A DNA stretch of 64,000 nt from Vibrio profundi (GCF_005281835.1 NZ_RZIS01000002.1:62001-126000); one strand, 5' to 3'; positions 28,901 through 37,818 are shown, counted from the first letter of the stretch. A program made the numbers and translations. The notes: generated by a model not told the origin, from the letters alone.

Positions 28901-31900
28901 TACCATTTGGCCTGAGTTCTCTGGAAACCCTTTCAAACTGATCATAGAAATAGTGGGTGCTGAACTTTTCCTCTCCGACCTTAACCACCATTTCTTCGGT
29001 TAAGCCTGCGCCGTTGTAATAATAATCAGTTTCACTACCATTACCTGAAAAACCAGATAGTGTGCCTAATGCACCCCGCTCATCGTAACGCCAAGTGGAG
29101 ACCTTACTTCCTTCTGTTTGCTTCACCTTACGGCCAAGCTTATCGTATTCAATCGTTGTGACCGTACCTTTAGCATCACGCTTGTAAGTCAATTCTCCAG
29201 CCGCGTTGTAGGTATAGCGCCATTCGCCCATATCCGGATCATCAAGCGAACTACGGTGCCCTAAGTTGTCATAACGAATTTGTGTGGTATTGCCAGAAGA
29301 ATCGGTGCTTGAACGCAACTTACCATCTGGATAGTACTGGTATATTTGGTAAGCATTATCTGGTTCATTTTTACGTAGAATATGTCCCATAAGGTTAACT
29401 AAGGTACTGTGTTCAAACCCTCGGGCATCAGTGACCGATGTTAAATACCCCTGATATCGAGTGGTAAAAGTAGCCTTACCACCGTTATTCGCAGGTTCCT
29501 GTTTAGTTAACTCACGGTTTAACTCGTCATAAGTAAACGTGACCATTGGGGCTAGTGCTTTTTTCGAAAGGAACTGTGGCCTGGTGACACTCACTTTACG
29601 ACCATTGCGGTCCCAACGAGTGTCGACAACTACTAACTGACCACTGAAGCCAGTGTGCAGTTTACGGATTTCTCGTCCGGCATAATCAAAGTGTGTGACC
29701 ATTTTTCCACCAGAAGCCGGCGACGTCATCACACAACTGACTGTTTGCACTACAGCGTTTTCACACTCGCTACCTAAACCATATTTGGTGTGATTGACAT
29801 TACCTGTTCCAGGCCAAGTTTCTGTTGCGATTCGTCCAAAACTGTCATAGTTATAATGAGTAGTACGCCCTTTTAGCTGGCTCACAGCCTCTTGCAATTG
29901 GCCCTGAGCATCAAATCGGGTCAATGTCCGGTGGCCAAGCGGATTAATCGTCGCTGTGGAAAATAAACCCTGTGCGTCATACTCCGTCCTGGTGGTTCGC
30001 TTAGTTAAGTCAGAACCTTCAATACTGTAGCTGATGACGTTACCCCACTCATCATAGCTATAACGAGCCACAGTAAACTTCCCATCGAATGCTATATCGC
30101 TGCTTGTTTCGTAATCAGAGCTAGTCGTTCTATCTGAGAGCAAAAATCCACGGCTGTCGTAATCATATTGATTAGCGATGGTTCGCTTGAGAGTGGTAGT
30201 ATGATCAACCAAGGTAGAGGTTGAGCTAGAAACGGCAGCCACTTTCCAGTAGTGACTTCCAACTGGCTGATCCAGCTCTGAGTTCTCCGCGGATGTAACA
30301 AGCTCTTGATTCGCCTGTGCAAACAAATACTGGTACTTGGTTTCGCTAGTAAACAGGCCAGCACCTTCGACCTCACTAGATAGCTCGGACTTTTCACTGA
30401 CTAAGTTGCCAAAGCGATCGATTGAGCGCGTAATAACTTCTTGTCGTTCAACCGCATCGCCGTTCAGCCCATACTTTTTCTTCACTATTTTATTCGCGTA
30501 TAATTGATAATACGCTGCGCTAGGCTCTTGATTAGGCAAGTTGTTCTGGGCTGCAGCAGATACTTTTTTCACATAACTATATGTTGTATCTGATACCAAA
30601 CGATCATTCTTATACACTGACACCTGTGTTGGTTCACCAGCTTGAATCACATCCAGTTGCTCGAACGTGGTTTCAGTACGAGTGACCACTTCTGCGCTTT
30701 CAGTTTCAATAACTTTTTCAAACCCAAGGAACCCCCCTCCCAAGTAGTGAGATTTCGCTCCTTCATAATGATAGGAATAGGTTGTCTCGTCGTAACCCTT
30801 AGGCTGTTTGATTACACTAGAAACAAGGTAAAGTGTGGGTGTTGAATTGACGTAAGGAAAATTGTAATAGCGCTTCTGTGTGTGAACACTAGTGTCCGCT
30901 GCTACTTTGTAATTAACTCGATACTCAACCGCAAACTCTTTAAACTTTGAAATCTTATCCGCCGGATATGCGCTTGAAGTCAACAAATAGAGCTTATTAT
31001 TATGTCTGCGCACGATGTCAACAACACCATCCGAGTTGTGATCAACTAATTTCTCAACATTAGAAATATTTGAGCCTACAGTTTTCTTAAAATCAATCGT
31101 GCCAGAGTTGTTTTTGTAAAAGCGGCCATTTACATAAATTTCAGGATAACCATCGGAGTTAATATCTATGGCCTTCATGCTTTTGAATTCACTATTCACC
31201 CGACCAGAAGTATAATGATGAATAAAGCTAAGCCCGTTAAATAAGTAAACTCGAACCTGGCGCTGATGACCACCAGCTCCAACCAAATCCATATAACCAT
31301 CACCATTTATATCGGCTAGGAAATAATGTGTAGGTTGCCACCTACTACCGTCACTACGAAATAGATAAGTTCTATACGAACGGCTTGATAGATAAAAAAG
31401 CAAATCTGAACGATACTTTACGTAGTAATCATCTTTACCATCACCATCAATATCAACGACACCTGACACAGGGAAAGATTTACCTTTAGGGGAAGAAAAG
31501 AGAGTATCTTTTCCATCACCATTTAAATCACCAGCTACTCGTTCAGAGAAATCAGTTGCTAGTACACCGTTATTATTTGGAGAATATGTTTTGAGCTGCT
31601 TGTCGTTTTTAAGGTAGTAATTATATTTTGAACGCTCACGATTTTGGGAACCATACTCTCCACACCATTCTCCTTTACTATAATAATGCTTCCGAGCAAC
31701 CAAACTCGGAGAGTCCAAACTCCCAGCTAGGGCATAAACAGCGGTATTTCTAACAGTCTCACCTTTAAGCCCTCTAGCGATACCAGTTGGATTCTTTGGG
31801 GTAGGTCGAGCACAAATGGGGCTTGGCGAATTTTGAGTTAGTCCGTAAGCTTCTAGGTGTCCGTCTCGGTTAGTGTCGAAAAAACTGACATCCTGAAAAG

Positions 31901-32864
31901 CCAGAGCCGAAGACTTCCTAGACTCTAACTGACTACTATTCCATGAAAAATTAACTTCAGTGCTACACTTTCCATTAACGCAGTAATCGACGGTATTTAA
32001 AAGACTTCTAAATGAAAGGTCAGAGTAGCTATATGTAAGGTTATAACGACCAATAGGGTCATGATTAGCATCATAAGCCGTCAATGACTTTAGGCGGACC
32101 TTCCGTTTTAATAAGCTACCGAATAAATACTGAGAAACGCTGTCATTTCTTTCTTCATATTCAAAACCTACTTTACCGCCAACATAGCTAATATTATCAA
32201 CTAGATGAGTTCCCTCACTGTTATTTTCTAGGTAACTGTACTCAACATGATTGTTTTGGCTAGTGTCGGTAATTTTATTGAGTGACCACTTGTAAGCATG
32301 TTCTTGGCCTGGCAGTTCTACTCGTGAATCCTCAGTTACGCCATACTCATATACAGACCCATCTTTATACCAAATTTTAAAATGTTGAGGCCCATTGCCT
32401 GAACGGCCAAATGACACTATTTTTGCATAGCCATTTTTTTCAGAACGATACTCAGTTAAGTGTTCTCCATCACGTCCAGAGACCGCTATCAAGCGCTGAC
32501 CATCTAAGCAATAGCGATCATCTTCATTAAAGCGAACGCCCCCCCATCGACCATCTTTATTTAGGTTTTTTCCACAACGAGAAATCGAAGACAATCCACC
32601 TAAATCCCAGCCCATGCCAAGCGTGCTGTTTCCGGAATTACTGCGATATTCCAAGCTTAGATTAGGCTGTAAGCCTGCTCTACCTGCAGGAACAGCCAAG
32701 GGTAACGAATATACCGCCTGGCCACCCGATGCAGAAAAGTTACCCGATAATTCGATCACTTTGCCAACTTCCGAGGTGAAAGAAGAAGCCGAATGGGAGA
32801 ATACGGTTATCAAGATTGAAACGACGTAGACGTAATAGGTATGAATAAGACGATTTGATTTCAT
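25983..32864 (-). CDS. Secreted SpvB/TcdB-RHS polymorphic toxin with C-terminal WHH (HNH-like) nuclease tip
   Basis: 2293 residues. Signal peptide 1-28 (YYVYVVSILITVFSHSASS). SpvB-like domain about 30-300 (GKVIELSGNFSASGGQAVYS, LPLAVPAGRAGLQPNLSLEY). FG-GAP/VCBS-like repeats about 330-650 (DLNGDGKDTLF, DINGDGYMDLVG, DINSDGYPEIYV). TcdB-like middle and RHS/YD repeats (YDSFGRIATETWPGTG, YDNLGHRSSLDDPDMGEW). Non-YD insertion about 1360-1645. RHS core end RFISPDPIVQAPYITDSFSR to DPTGF at 2021-2025. The variable tip is the last 269 residues, with a VTVIGVRPP linker and EWHHPKGNPGSMQLLRKEVH (W2254, H2255, H2256, H2272, H2282), matching WHH-type HNH/Endo VII toxins. The signal peptide points to Sec export and not to type VI delivery. 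DUF4272 immunity follows. Confidence 0.9.
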   Translation of the reverse strand: MKSNRLIHTYYVYVVSILITVFSHSASSFTSEVGKVIELSGNFSASGGQAVYSLPLAVPAGRAGLQPNLSLEYRSNSGNSTLGMGWDLGGLSSISRCGKNLNKDGRWGGVRFNEDDRYCLDGQRLIAVSGRDGEHLTEYRSEKNGYAKIVSFGRSGNGPQHFKIWYKDGSVYEYGVTEDSRVELPGQEHAYKWSLNKITDTSQNNHVEYSYLENNSEGTHLVDNISYVGGKVGFEYEERNDSVSQYLFGSLLKRKVRLKSLTAYDANHDPIGRYNLTYSYSDLSFRSLLNTVDYCVNGKCSTEVNFSWNSSQLESRKSSALAFQDVSFFDTNRDGHLEAYGLTQNSPSPICARPTPKNPTGIARGLKGETVRNTAVYALAGSLDSPSLVARKHYYSKGEWCGEYGSQNRERSKYNYYLKNDKQLKTYSPNNNGVLATDFSERVAGDLNGDGKDTLFSSPKGKSFPVSGVVDIDGDGKDDYYVKYRSDLLFYLSSRSYRTYLFRSDGSRWQPTHYFLADINGDGYMDLVGAGGHQRQVRVYLFNGLSFIHHYTSGRVNSEFKSMKAIDINSDGYPEIYVNGRFYKNNSGTIDFKKTVGSNISNVEKLVDHNSDGVVDIVRRHNNKLYLLTSSAYPADKISKFKEFAVEYRVNYKVAADTSVHTQKRYYNFPYVNSTPTLYLVSSVIKQPKGYDETTYSYHYEGAKSHYLGGGFLGFEKVIETESAEVVTRTETTFEQLDVIQAGEPTQVSVYKNDRLVSDTTYSYVKKVSAAAQNNLPNQEPSAAYYQLYANKIVKKKYGLNGDAVERQEVITRSIDRFGNLVSEKSELSSEVEGAGLFTSETKYQYLFAQANQELVTSAENSELDQPVGSHYWKVAAVSSSTSTLVDHTTTLKRTIANQYDYDSRGFLLSDRTTSSDYETSSDIAFDGKFTVARYSYDEWGNVISYSIEGSDLTKRTTRTEYDAQGLFSTATINPLGHRTLTRFDAQGQLQEAVSQLKGRTTHYNYDSFGRIATETWPGTGNVNHTKYGLGSECENAVVQTVSCVMTSPASGGKMVTHFDYAGREIRKLHTGFSGQLVVVDTRWDRNGRKVSVTRPQFLSKKALAPMVTFTYDELNRELTKQEPANNGGKATFTTRYQGYLTSVTDARGFEHSTLVNLMGHILRKNEPDNAYQIYQYYPDGKLRSSTDSSGNTTQIRYDNLGHRSSLDDPDMGEWRYTYNAAGELTYKRDAKGTVTTIEYDKLGRKVKQTEGSKVSTWRYDERGALGTLSGFSGNGSETDYYYNGAGLTEEMVVKVGEEKFSTHYFYDQFERVSRELRPNGMDTTLAGAAKLLSNSNGGERLAVEYVYNPHGYLAGVRSPKSYADEVFTSARFRDDIRQLLNEAITQASIYLTKAERYATQESFFTTTAEEYSRKTVNIHTLDASSQAMLGDGYRYQQWCNAQGECYLRPSTWMILPSAVSIPIKVTLKGAIYRLTTSLASSQPGIRHFDASVYTVPISEFDSQELIESHDFLLADYDSNGQKDLMSNDDIYVAQADSGTREELLFTAGDLSDAATIANTRYKFYSDLAGQLISLSEKVAELSGLYCEYANQLGGRQLDVSLRSDCENTQQTSQADHLNLILTQSEMEASLDNPAYTYYWQRRETDAYDHTLSETLGNGLVNTYSHDVNTGRPNYITTHKANVLFDLRLPASTSQGRNIRFVQYRYDNHNNVTYRYDEQLGISDTWTYDGLDRVTNNTISLVNKAQHGVDNPDLAGPFNYRYDSLGNIIHKSDIGDYHYSGQQAGPHAVTKSNGLNYQYDENGNMLRAWADGKSTNERELEWTEFNKPNKITRNGKAVEFFYDANHNRYLKKNSDGIETFYFGKRYERVKDTNTGIVQHKHFIYADGKLIALNTQTKDSQDELQDKQVRYLHYDALNSVDMITDGYGLVVERRSYDTWGKQRKVSWADKGPLDVVQNAITNRGYTGHEQITEVGLVHMNGRVYDQELSRFISPDPIVQAPYITDSFSRYTYVWNNPLKYADPTGFRLIENDPNGRYRDPNGGLHDPRDRRSDNGHDPGISGGNSNANSADYTVTVIGVRPPVAPDFGSDHGPSVESPGFSFIGYRNNIPTYRKIAVDYTDILRSHFDDTATVYGLAGLAYHGASAADIESAANSLNANAIQVSAAMKTAMVMSAIGKKGTRVTKRGGFHEVLTDAPISGTTRSAHRNSANKALANALENDSSFAKGMNNLLDKDILQHMKSGKSGLKNPPGTEWHHPKGNPGSMQLLRKEVHRDKSLQNVLHKDGTGGFADHF

Positions 32865-32923
32865 TTAAGCCACTGTGGGTATATTTATAATTTGGATAAC
32901 GATTACTTTGACGATTTAGATAG

Positions 32924-33289
32924 TTACTGATTCAACGATTTCAGCTTTTTCAGTCTTTGTTGAAGGTGTTCTAGCTCTACTGGAGCGTCAAATTGTTGTT
33001 GGATGTTACTTTGAGAGAAGTCGGCAAGATCTCCACGAATTAAAGGGACTTGAGCCTTCTGTGCTTCAATTAAGCCATGGGCAAGCAATTGCTGAAGTTG
33101 GATTGCGGGAGAAGGAAAACTGGCCTCTTCACTTAGTATCACTTTGGACACGCTATTGCGGCTATTACCCTCTATTCGAGCTGCATTACTAATGGGAGAG
33201 AGATATAGAGTATTTGAAAATGCTACATATATAGCCACAATGACAAATATAAGTAGTGATAGCGATAAGATGTAGCAGTTTTTGAACAT
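32924..33289 (-). CDS. Small membrane-anchored protein upstream of RHS toxin, unknown
   Basis: 121 residues. One N-terminal hydrophobic segment (ILSLSLLIFVIVAIYVAFS, residues 8-26) acts as uncleaved anchor or signal. A soluble part of about 90 residues follows, ending in a helical, Leu/Gln/Lys-rich tail (VELEHLQQRLKKLKSL) that may be a short coiled coil. It lies 59 bases before the RHS toxin gene on the same strand with no terminator between, so the two are probably cotranscribed. I do not recognise a family. A role as export helper, chaperone or anchor for the toxin is possible from context only. Confidence 0.65.
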   Translation of the reverse strand: MFKNCYILSLSLLIFVIVAIYVAFSNTLYLSPISNAARIEGNSRNSVSKVILSEEASFPSPAIQLQQLLAHGLIEAQKAQVPLIRGDLADFSQSNIQQQFDAPVELEHLQQRLKKLKSLNQ

Positions 33290-33510
33290 ATCTAATTTTA
33301 GCCTTCACACAAAGCAGAATTCTATGTAACCATTCATAAGGAAGGTAGAAAATTCGAGATACTTATAAGAGATCCAGAATATTATTTAAATTTTATATAA
33401 CTTCAAATAATGAATACAACAAATTGATACATGTCACAGTGAGCGTGGTTTTATATAAATTAAGACTATCTTGCCACGAGGCTCATACACTCGAACAAAA
33501 CAGTTCCACA

Positions 33511-33541
33511 AAAAAAGCCGCTGACTTAACGTCGCGGCTTT
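33511..33541 (-). terminator. Rho-independent terminator of MFS gene
   Basis: Minus-strand stem AAAGCCGCGACG...GCGGCTTTTTTTG just after the MFS stop. It insulates this gene from the toxin operon promoter region at 33290-33500. Confidence 0.8.
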
Positions 33542-33580
33542 CCTTTCAAGCAAATCATCGTAACTGAGTTTAGCTATCGC

Positions 33581-34762
33581 TTATCGCCAGCTAAATACGC
33601 GCACTTCATTCCCTTCTTGTGGAATTTTGGGAATATTCAGAGACAGCAGCAAAGAGACGGCAGCCATAGCCGCGCCAATATAAAATACTGTGGCTGGAGA
33701 ACTTAACCAAATCACACCAAACGTCACGGGTATCACAACTGCTGCTATGTGGTTAATAGTAAAAGACACCCCAGCCGTTGAGGCCATATCTGCCGGATCG
33801 GCAATTTTTTGAAAATAAGTTTTTATCGCTAGCGCCAATGCAAAGAACAAGTGATCGATAATATAGAGCGCTGCGGCCCATTCCGCGCTTTGAACTAGCC
33901 CATAGCCGACAAACACACCAATCAAACCTATGTACTCAAACATTAGCGCTTTGCGCTCACCAACCACTCCAATGAACTTACCAATTCGCTTGGCAAACAA
34001 GAAGTTAAACAAGTAATTAACGAGGAACAATAACGTAATATCGGCCGCCGAGTACCCAAATTTTTCGACCATTAAGAAGCCCGCAAACACGGTAAATATT
34101 TGTCTTCTAGCCCCACTCATAAAGGTCAGTGCGTAGTACAGCCAATAGCGTTTACGCACCACAAGATGCTTATTTTGTGGGGTTTCTGTTTTGAATTCAG
34201 GAAAGGTAAACGCCATGACTAAAACCAGTATAAAACCGATGCCACCAGCAATACTGTATACCCAAACAAAATCAAGCTTGAACTGTTCTAACATCACCCA
34301 TAATGCGCCGTAAGTAATTAACGATGCCAGCGCCCCTACTGAAATGAGTTTACCCAGCATTTCTGGCGCTTCTTCTTTGCTTAACCATTGCAAAGACAGC
34401 GACTGCTTCAACGTTTCAAAATAGTGAAAGCCGACTGACATCAAAACCGTGGTCAGCAATAACCCAGTTAGCGAAGGGAAAAAGCCGGTAATCGCAGTGC
34501 CTAAAGTAAGCATGGCAAGCGAGAGCAACATGAAGCGTTGCTCTCGGATAAACAACAGAACAAACACGGCAGTAAATGCGAGAAAACCAGGTATCTCACG
34601 TACACTTTGCAGCAGACCGATGTCAGCGCCATCAAAGTTTGCCTTTTCAATCACAAAATTGTTCAGTAGCGCCATCCAGCTTGAAAAAGCGATGGGCACA
34701 ATAATCGAGATCAGTAATAAGAAGTTTTGCGGGGTTTTCCAGCTCGCGGAGGGTGCAGTCAT
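33581..34762 (-). CDS. MFS transporter, unknown substrate
   Basis: A 393-residue major facilitator with 11-12 predicted membrane segments (FLLLISIIVPIAFSSWMALLNNFVIE, then FLAFTAVFVLLFIREQRFMLLSLAML). The canonical loop 2-3 motif A is weak (FIREQRFMLLSL), so it belongs to a divergent MFS branch. It has a GER motif in the second half (GVVGERKALMFEYIGLIGV). AAAGGA lies about 10 bases before ATG. It is divergent from the YhhY-like acetyltransferase gene. No regulator is adjacent, so the substrate cannot be inferred. Confidence 0.82.
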   Translation of the reverse strand: MTAPSASWKTPQNFLLLISIIVPIAFSSWMALLNNFVIEKANFDGADIGLLQSVREIPGFLAFTAVFVLLFIREQRFMLLSLAMLTLGTAITGFFPSLTGLLLTTVLMSVGFHYFETLKQSLSLQWLSKEEAPEMLGKLISVGALASLITYGALWVMLEQFKLDFVWVYSIAGGIGFILVLVMAFTFPEFKTETPQNKHLVVRKRYWLYYALTFMSGARRQIFTVFAGFLMVEKFGYSAADITLLFLVNYLFNFLFAKRIGKFIGVVGERKALMFEYIGLIGVFVGYGLVQSAEWAAALYIIDHLFFALALAIKTYFQKIADPADMASTAGVSFTINHIAAVVIPVTFGVIWLSSPATVFYIGAAMAAVSLLLSLNIPKIPQEGNEVRVFSWR

Positions 34763-34917
34763 GATCGGTATGTCCTTTGCCTTAATTGACCATCATACTC
34801 CTGTTTCATAACAATTAACAACTGATTAACCTTGCACTCATTATTAAAATAAGGTTATATCAATCATAAGGTTAGCTTAAAAATGAGCAAACCATTCATC
34901 TATCTGGGAGTAAAAAT

Positions 34918-35418
34918 ATGGAAATAATTATTCGTCCAACCAAAGTCTCCGATACACAAAGCTTGTGCGAGATTTACACACAACCTCAAGCCGTGCGTGA
35001 GACCTTACAACTCCCAAATTCTCCTGAAACCATGTGGCAAGATCGCCTAACTAACATGCCTGCGGGCGTGTACAGCTACGTCGCTGAAGTCGACGGAAAG
35101 GTTGTCGGGAATATAGGTTTTCAACATGCACAGCGGCCGCGTATTCAACACACTGCTACGTTAGGGTTAGGGGTACACGATAAATACCACGGACTAGGAA
35201 TTGGAAACAAGCTGATAGAAACCGTGATTGAATTAGCCGACAAATGGCTGAATATTCGAAGAATTCAACTTGAAGTGAATACCGATAACGAAGTCGCGAT
35301 TGCGCTATACAAAAAATTTGGGTTTGAGATAGAAGGTGAAGCCAAAGACGCTTCATTCCGTGATGGTCAATATTCCAACACTTACTACATGGCTCGCCTT
35401 AATCCAAACCAGTCATAG
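34918..35418 (+). CDS. yhhY: GNAT acetyltransferase, YhhY/AaaT-like
   Basis: 166 residues. It follows E. coli YhhY (AaaT, an L-phenylalanine/L-methionine N-acetyltransferase) closely in layout: IIIRPTKVSDTQSLCEIYTQPQAVRETLQLP, MWQDRL, acetyl-CoA loop DKYHGLGIGNKLIETVIELAD, and the C-terminal RRIQLEVNTDNEVAIALYKKFGFEIEGEAKDASFRDGQY..YYMAR. It is cytoplasmic. GGGAG precedes ATG 34918 and a terminator follows. The enzymatic substrate is transferred from the family, not seen here. Confidence 0.85.
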   Translation: MEIIIRPTKVSDTQSLCEIYTQPQAVRETLQLPNSPETMWQDRLTNMPAGVYSYVAEVDGKVVGNIGFQHAQRPRIQHTATLGLGVHDKYHGLGIGNKLIETVIELADKWLNIRRIQLEVNTDNEVAIALYKKFGFEIEGEAKDASFRDGQYSNTYYMARLNPNQS

Positions 35419-35432
35419 ACAGAAAAAGTGAA

Positions 35433-35459
35433 AAGAAAGCTGAACCGATCAGCTTTCTT
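35433..35459. terminator. Bidirectional terminator
   Basis: AAGAAAGCTGA-ACCGA-TCAGCTTTCTTC between the convergent GNAT and phosphotransferase genes. Confidence 0.75.
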
Positions 35460-35471
35460 CTTTACCAAGAG

Positions 35472-36437
35472 TTACTCCAATTCAGCCACAACAGAGCGAG
35501 TCAACTGCTCGGTATAATCGTTAATTTTCCAATGTTCTGGGCTCCAGCCTTTTACAAAGCGATGAAAGTCAGCCCAAGCGACATAGAACATTGGACGCCA
35601 CGCCTGCTCAATTTCAGTAAACGATAAATTAGGCTGGTAACGCGCGATCGCTTTTTCGAGGTGAGTAAAATACCTATCCAGTATCCATGCTTCCATCTCC
35701 AAACAATCTTCAGGCAACACGGCACTGCTCATAAATAACGCCACATCTTTCATCGCGCAGCCACGTCCAACATATTGAAAATCGACTGCTGCCGCTTGCT
35801 TTCCATCTAAGGAAAAACAGAAGTTAGCTAACTTAGCATCCCCATGAACTAAGGTTTGAAAAGGTGTCGCGTTCAACATTTGATTAATTGTTGTGGCTTT
35901 AGCTTGCAGCGTTTTATCAGACATCGCCGCAAGTTCGTCAGGGCGAGTTTCTAAATGCCAATAGGTGCCAGATTCCCACAAACGCTCACCATGACTTCCA
36001 ATATGCTTAGCATGAAAGTTCGCTAACCAACTTAAGCAACTATCGAGATGCAGGCGATCTGCACTTTCCACTACTTGCGAATACCCCGCTTGAGCTAAAT
36101 CTTCCATCACGATGAGCCACTCACCCGACGATTGCTCACACAAGATTCCCTGTGGCGTTCTGCATTGCTCGTCAATGATTTGCGTGTAGTCGTGATACCA
36201 AGCAGTCTCGACCTGATACGAGTGCACCTTGCGTTGATGCGAAAGCTTAGTATTCCAGCCTTTAGGGTGCTGAGAGCGTTCCGGTAAACACACATGCTTA
36301 ACAATCAAACTCGTTTGATTACTAAAATGAAGCCGAACCAGCTCACCGTATTTTCCCCAAAGTGGCTGAATCACTTCGGCTGTATGTGGCTCAGTTCTTC
36401 CTAAGCGAGCAGCGATATCCAAATAGATAGGTTTCAC
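35472..36437 (-). CDS. Phosphotransferase family protein (APH/choline-kinase-like fold)
   Basis: 321 residues with a kinase-like fold: VRLHFSNQTSLIVKHV (ATP-binding Lys region), QVETAWYHDYTQII, catalytic loop LVHGDAKLANFCF (Brenner motif HGDxxxxN) and metal-binding AAVDFQYVGRG. This matches the small-molecule kinases of the EcKinase/DUF1679-like group. GTG 36437 directly follows the TGA of the upstream GNAT gene, with AAGGGTGA as ribosome site, so the two are translationally coupled. It probably phosphorylates a small metabolite; which one is unknown. Confidence 0.85.
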   Translation of the reverse strand: MKPIYLDIAARLGRTEPHTAEVIQPLWGKYGELVRLHFSNQTSLIVKHVCLPERSQHPKGWNTKLSHQRKVHSYQVETAWYHDYTQIIDEQCRTPQGILCEQSSGEWLIVMEDLAQAGYSQVVESADRLHLDSCLSWLANFHAKHIGSHGERLWESGTYWHLETRPDELAAMSDKTLQAKATTINQMLNATPFQTLVHGDAKLANFCFSLDGKQAAAVDFQYVGRGCAMKDVALFMSSAVLPEDCLEMEAWILDRYFTHLEKAIARYQPNLSFTEIEQAWRPMFYVAWADFHRFVKGWSPEHWKINDYTEQLTRSVVAELE

Positions 36438-36725
36438 TCATTCACCCTTATCAGCCAATAAATGCGACCACTGTGTCGAGCGGTTCAAGAAATGCACGAC
36501 ATAACTGCAAACAGGAACGATTGTGAAGCCTTCTTTCTCGATAATAGGGAGAACAGCTTCCATCATTACTTTGCCATAACCTTTACCTTGTACCTGGTCT
36601 GGCACACGAGTCGAAGTGATGTGTAATACCTTATCTTGGCGCTTATATTTGACGATCGCGTAGTGTTCGCCTTCTAAATGGACCGAAAATTGGTCTAATT
36701 CTTTGTTCCAGTTCACTAAATTCAT
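36438..36725 (-). CDS. Small GNAT-fold N-acetyltransferase
   Basis: A 95-residue single-domain acetyltransferase of the short COG2388-like type: EGEHYAIVKYKRQDKVLHITSTRVPDQVQGKGYGKVMMEAVLPIIEKEG, with acetyl-CoA loop QGKGYGK, and a C-terminal PVCSYVVHFLNRS typical of this subgroup. The frame extends upstream to 36761, but ATG 36725 starts the conserved region (MNLVNWNKELDQF). Its stop abuts the GTG of the phosphotransferase gene. A joint pathway is likely but undefined. Confidence 0.82.
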   Translation of the reverse strand: MNLVNWNKELDQFSVHLEGEHYAIVKYKRQDKVLHITSTRVPDQVQGKGYGKVMMEAVLPIIEKEGFTIVPVCSYVVHFLNRSTQWSHLLADKGE

Positions 36726-36854
36726 GACTTTGCGCTCTATTTTGCCCTGATTGAATAACAAAGGTTTGCAGTATGGGCAGCGTGCCCATAAAATCTATTC
36801 AGATGCATATCTGTCTTGCATCACCGACATTCAACAATACATAAACCGCATTAG

Positions 36855-36869
36855 TGGCGTTCAACGCCA
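36855..36869. promoter_or_regulatory. Palindrome before the PilZ gene
   Basis: TGGCGTT-C-AACGCCA, perfect 7-base arms, 19 bases upstream of the first PilZ start. It could be an operator or a leader hairpin; no regulator is identified. Confidence 0.4.
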
Positions 36870-36887
36870 TCATGGAGACATGCCGCA

Positions 36888-37631
36888 ATGAACCTACCGA
36901 TGAAGAAGCTCGTCAAAAATAATACAGCTCTTCAAGAATCCCGCAACCAAACTGTCTCGACACTTAACAGTACCGATGCATTGGCTATGGTGGAGCATGG
37001 TAGTGAACTCACGTTAAACGTCACCACGCCAGTAGGTACTAAATTTTTAGCCACAACACGCTTTATTGGTAGCCATAGTAATAACTGTATTTTAGTTGAA
37101 GTCCCACAAGTGTCTGTTGATGATCTTGCCTATTTTTTCCAAGAAGGCTTCATCATGACGGTGCGTGCCTTATCTCATCGCGGTGAAGGCGCACTAATTC
37201 ACTTTCGAAGCCAGATTCAACATAAACTCTCAGAACCTTTTCCGTTGTTGGTCATCAGCATTCCAAGCACTATGCAGGTCACCCAATTACGCAAAGAAAT
37301 CCGCTACGAAGTAAACCTAGGCGGAAAAGTGTTAGTAAACAGTCGAAGAACAGAATGTGAAGTCAGAGATATCTCAAAGAGCGGCTGTCGTTTTGTCACT
37401 TCCCCTACCACTCGCCCGATTCAAGTCGGCGATCAAATCACCATTGAAATTGTGCCAGAAAGCCAACGAACCCCGTTAATTGCACCACTACACGGTATTG
37501 TGTGTAACCTACAAAAATCGACTCATTACGCTCGATACGGTGTAGAGTTTGATCAGCTTGGTAAAGCCAGCGCTAAGAGCTTACTCGGCAAATTAAAATT
37601 TGATGGTACGAAGCTGAGATTTCGTCATTAA
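36888..37631 (+). CDS. YcgR-like PilZ domain protein (first paralogue)
   Basis: 247 residues. N-terminal YcgR_N-like domain about 35-125 (ELTLNVTTPVGTKFLATTRFIG). C-terminal PilZ domain about 130-240 with both c-di-GMP signatures: RKEIR (R135-R139) and DISKSG (D161-S163-G166). By family these bind c-di-GMP and often act on flagellar motility or exopolysaccharide. The next gene is a diverged copy. GGAGA precedes the start. Cytoplasmic. Confidence 0.9.
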   Translation: MNLPMKKLVKNNTALQESRNQTVSTLNSTDALAMVEHGSELTLNVTTPVGTKFLATTRFIGSHSNNCILVEVPQVSVDDLAYFFQEGFIMTVRALSHRGEGALIHFRSQIQHKLSEPFPLLVISIPSTMQVTQLRKEIRYEVNLGGKVLVNSRRTECEVRDISKSGCRFVTSPTTRPIQVGDQITIEIVPESQRTPLIAPLHGIVCNLQKSTHYARYGVEFDQLGKASAKSLLGKLKFDGTKLRFRH

Positions 37632-37818
37632 TCTTCATGGCTTTCCATTAGGCTATTGATCTCAATATCGTTTAAATACCAATCGCTACTGACTTTTTTA
37701 TTTTTAAACTTTAGAAGAGATCACTTCAGCAAGAATTTTCGCTTGCCATTTATGCAACTTATTCTATAAATACTTTATGCAACTCAAGTCTTATATAGAA
37801 TTAGTGGAAGTGACTTTT

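Noticed and set aside
26263..32829. Several open frames on the plus strand and in other frames inside the RHS gene
   Set aside because: All lie within a single continuous 2293-codon frame and lack ribosome sites or protein-like composition.
25362..33289. Type VI secretion cargo interpretation of the RHS gene
   Set aside because: No VgrG, PAAR, Hcp or chaperone gene is nearby and the protein has a Sec signal peptide and SpvB domain.
36438..36761. GNAT start at 36761
   Set aside because: The extra 12 residues are not part of the family pattern and lack a ribosome site; ATG 36725 begins the conserved region.
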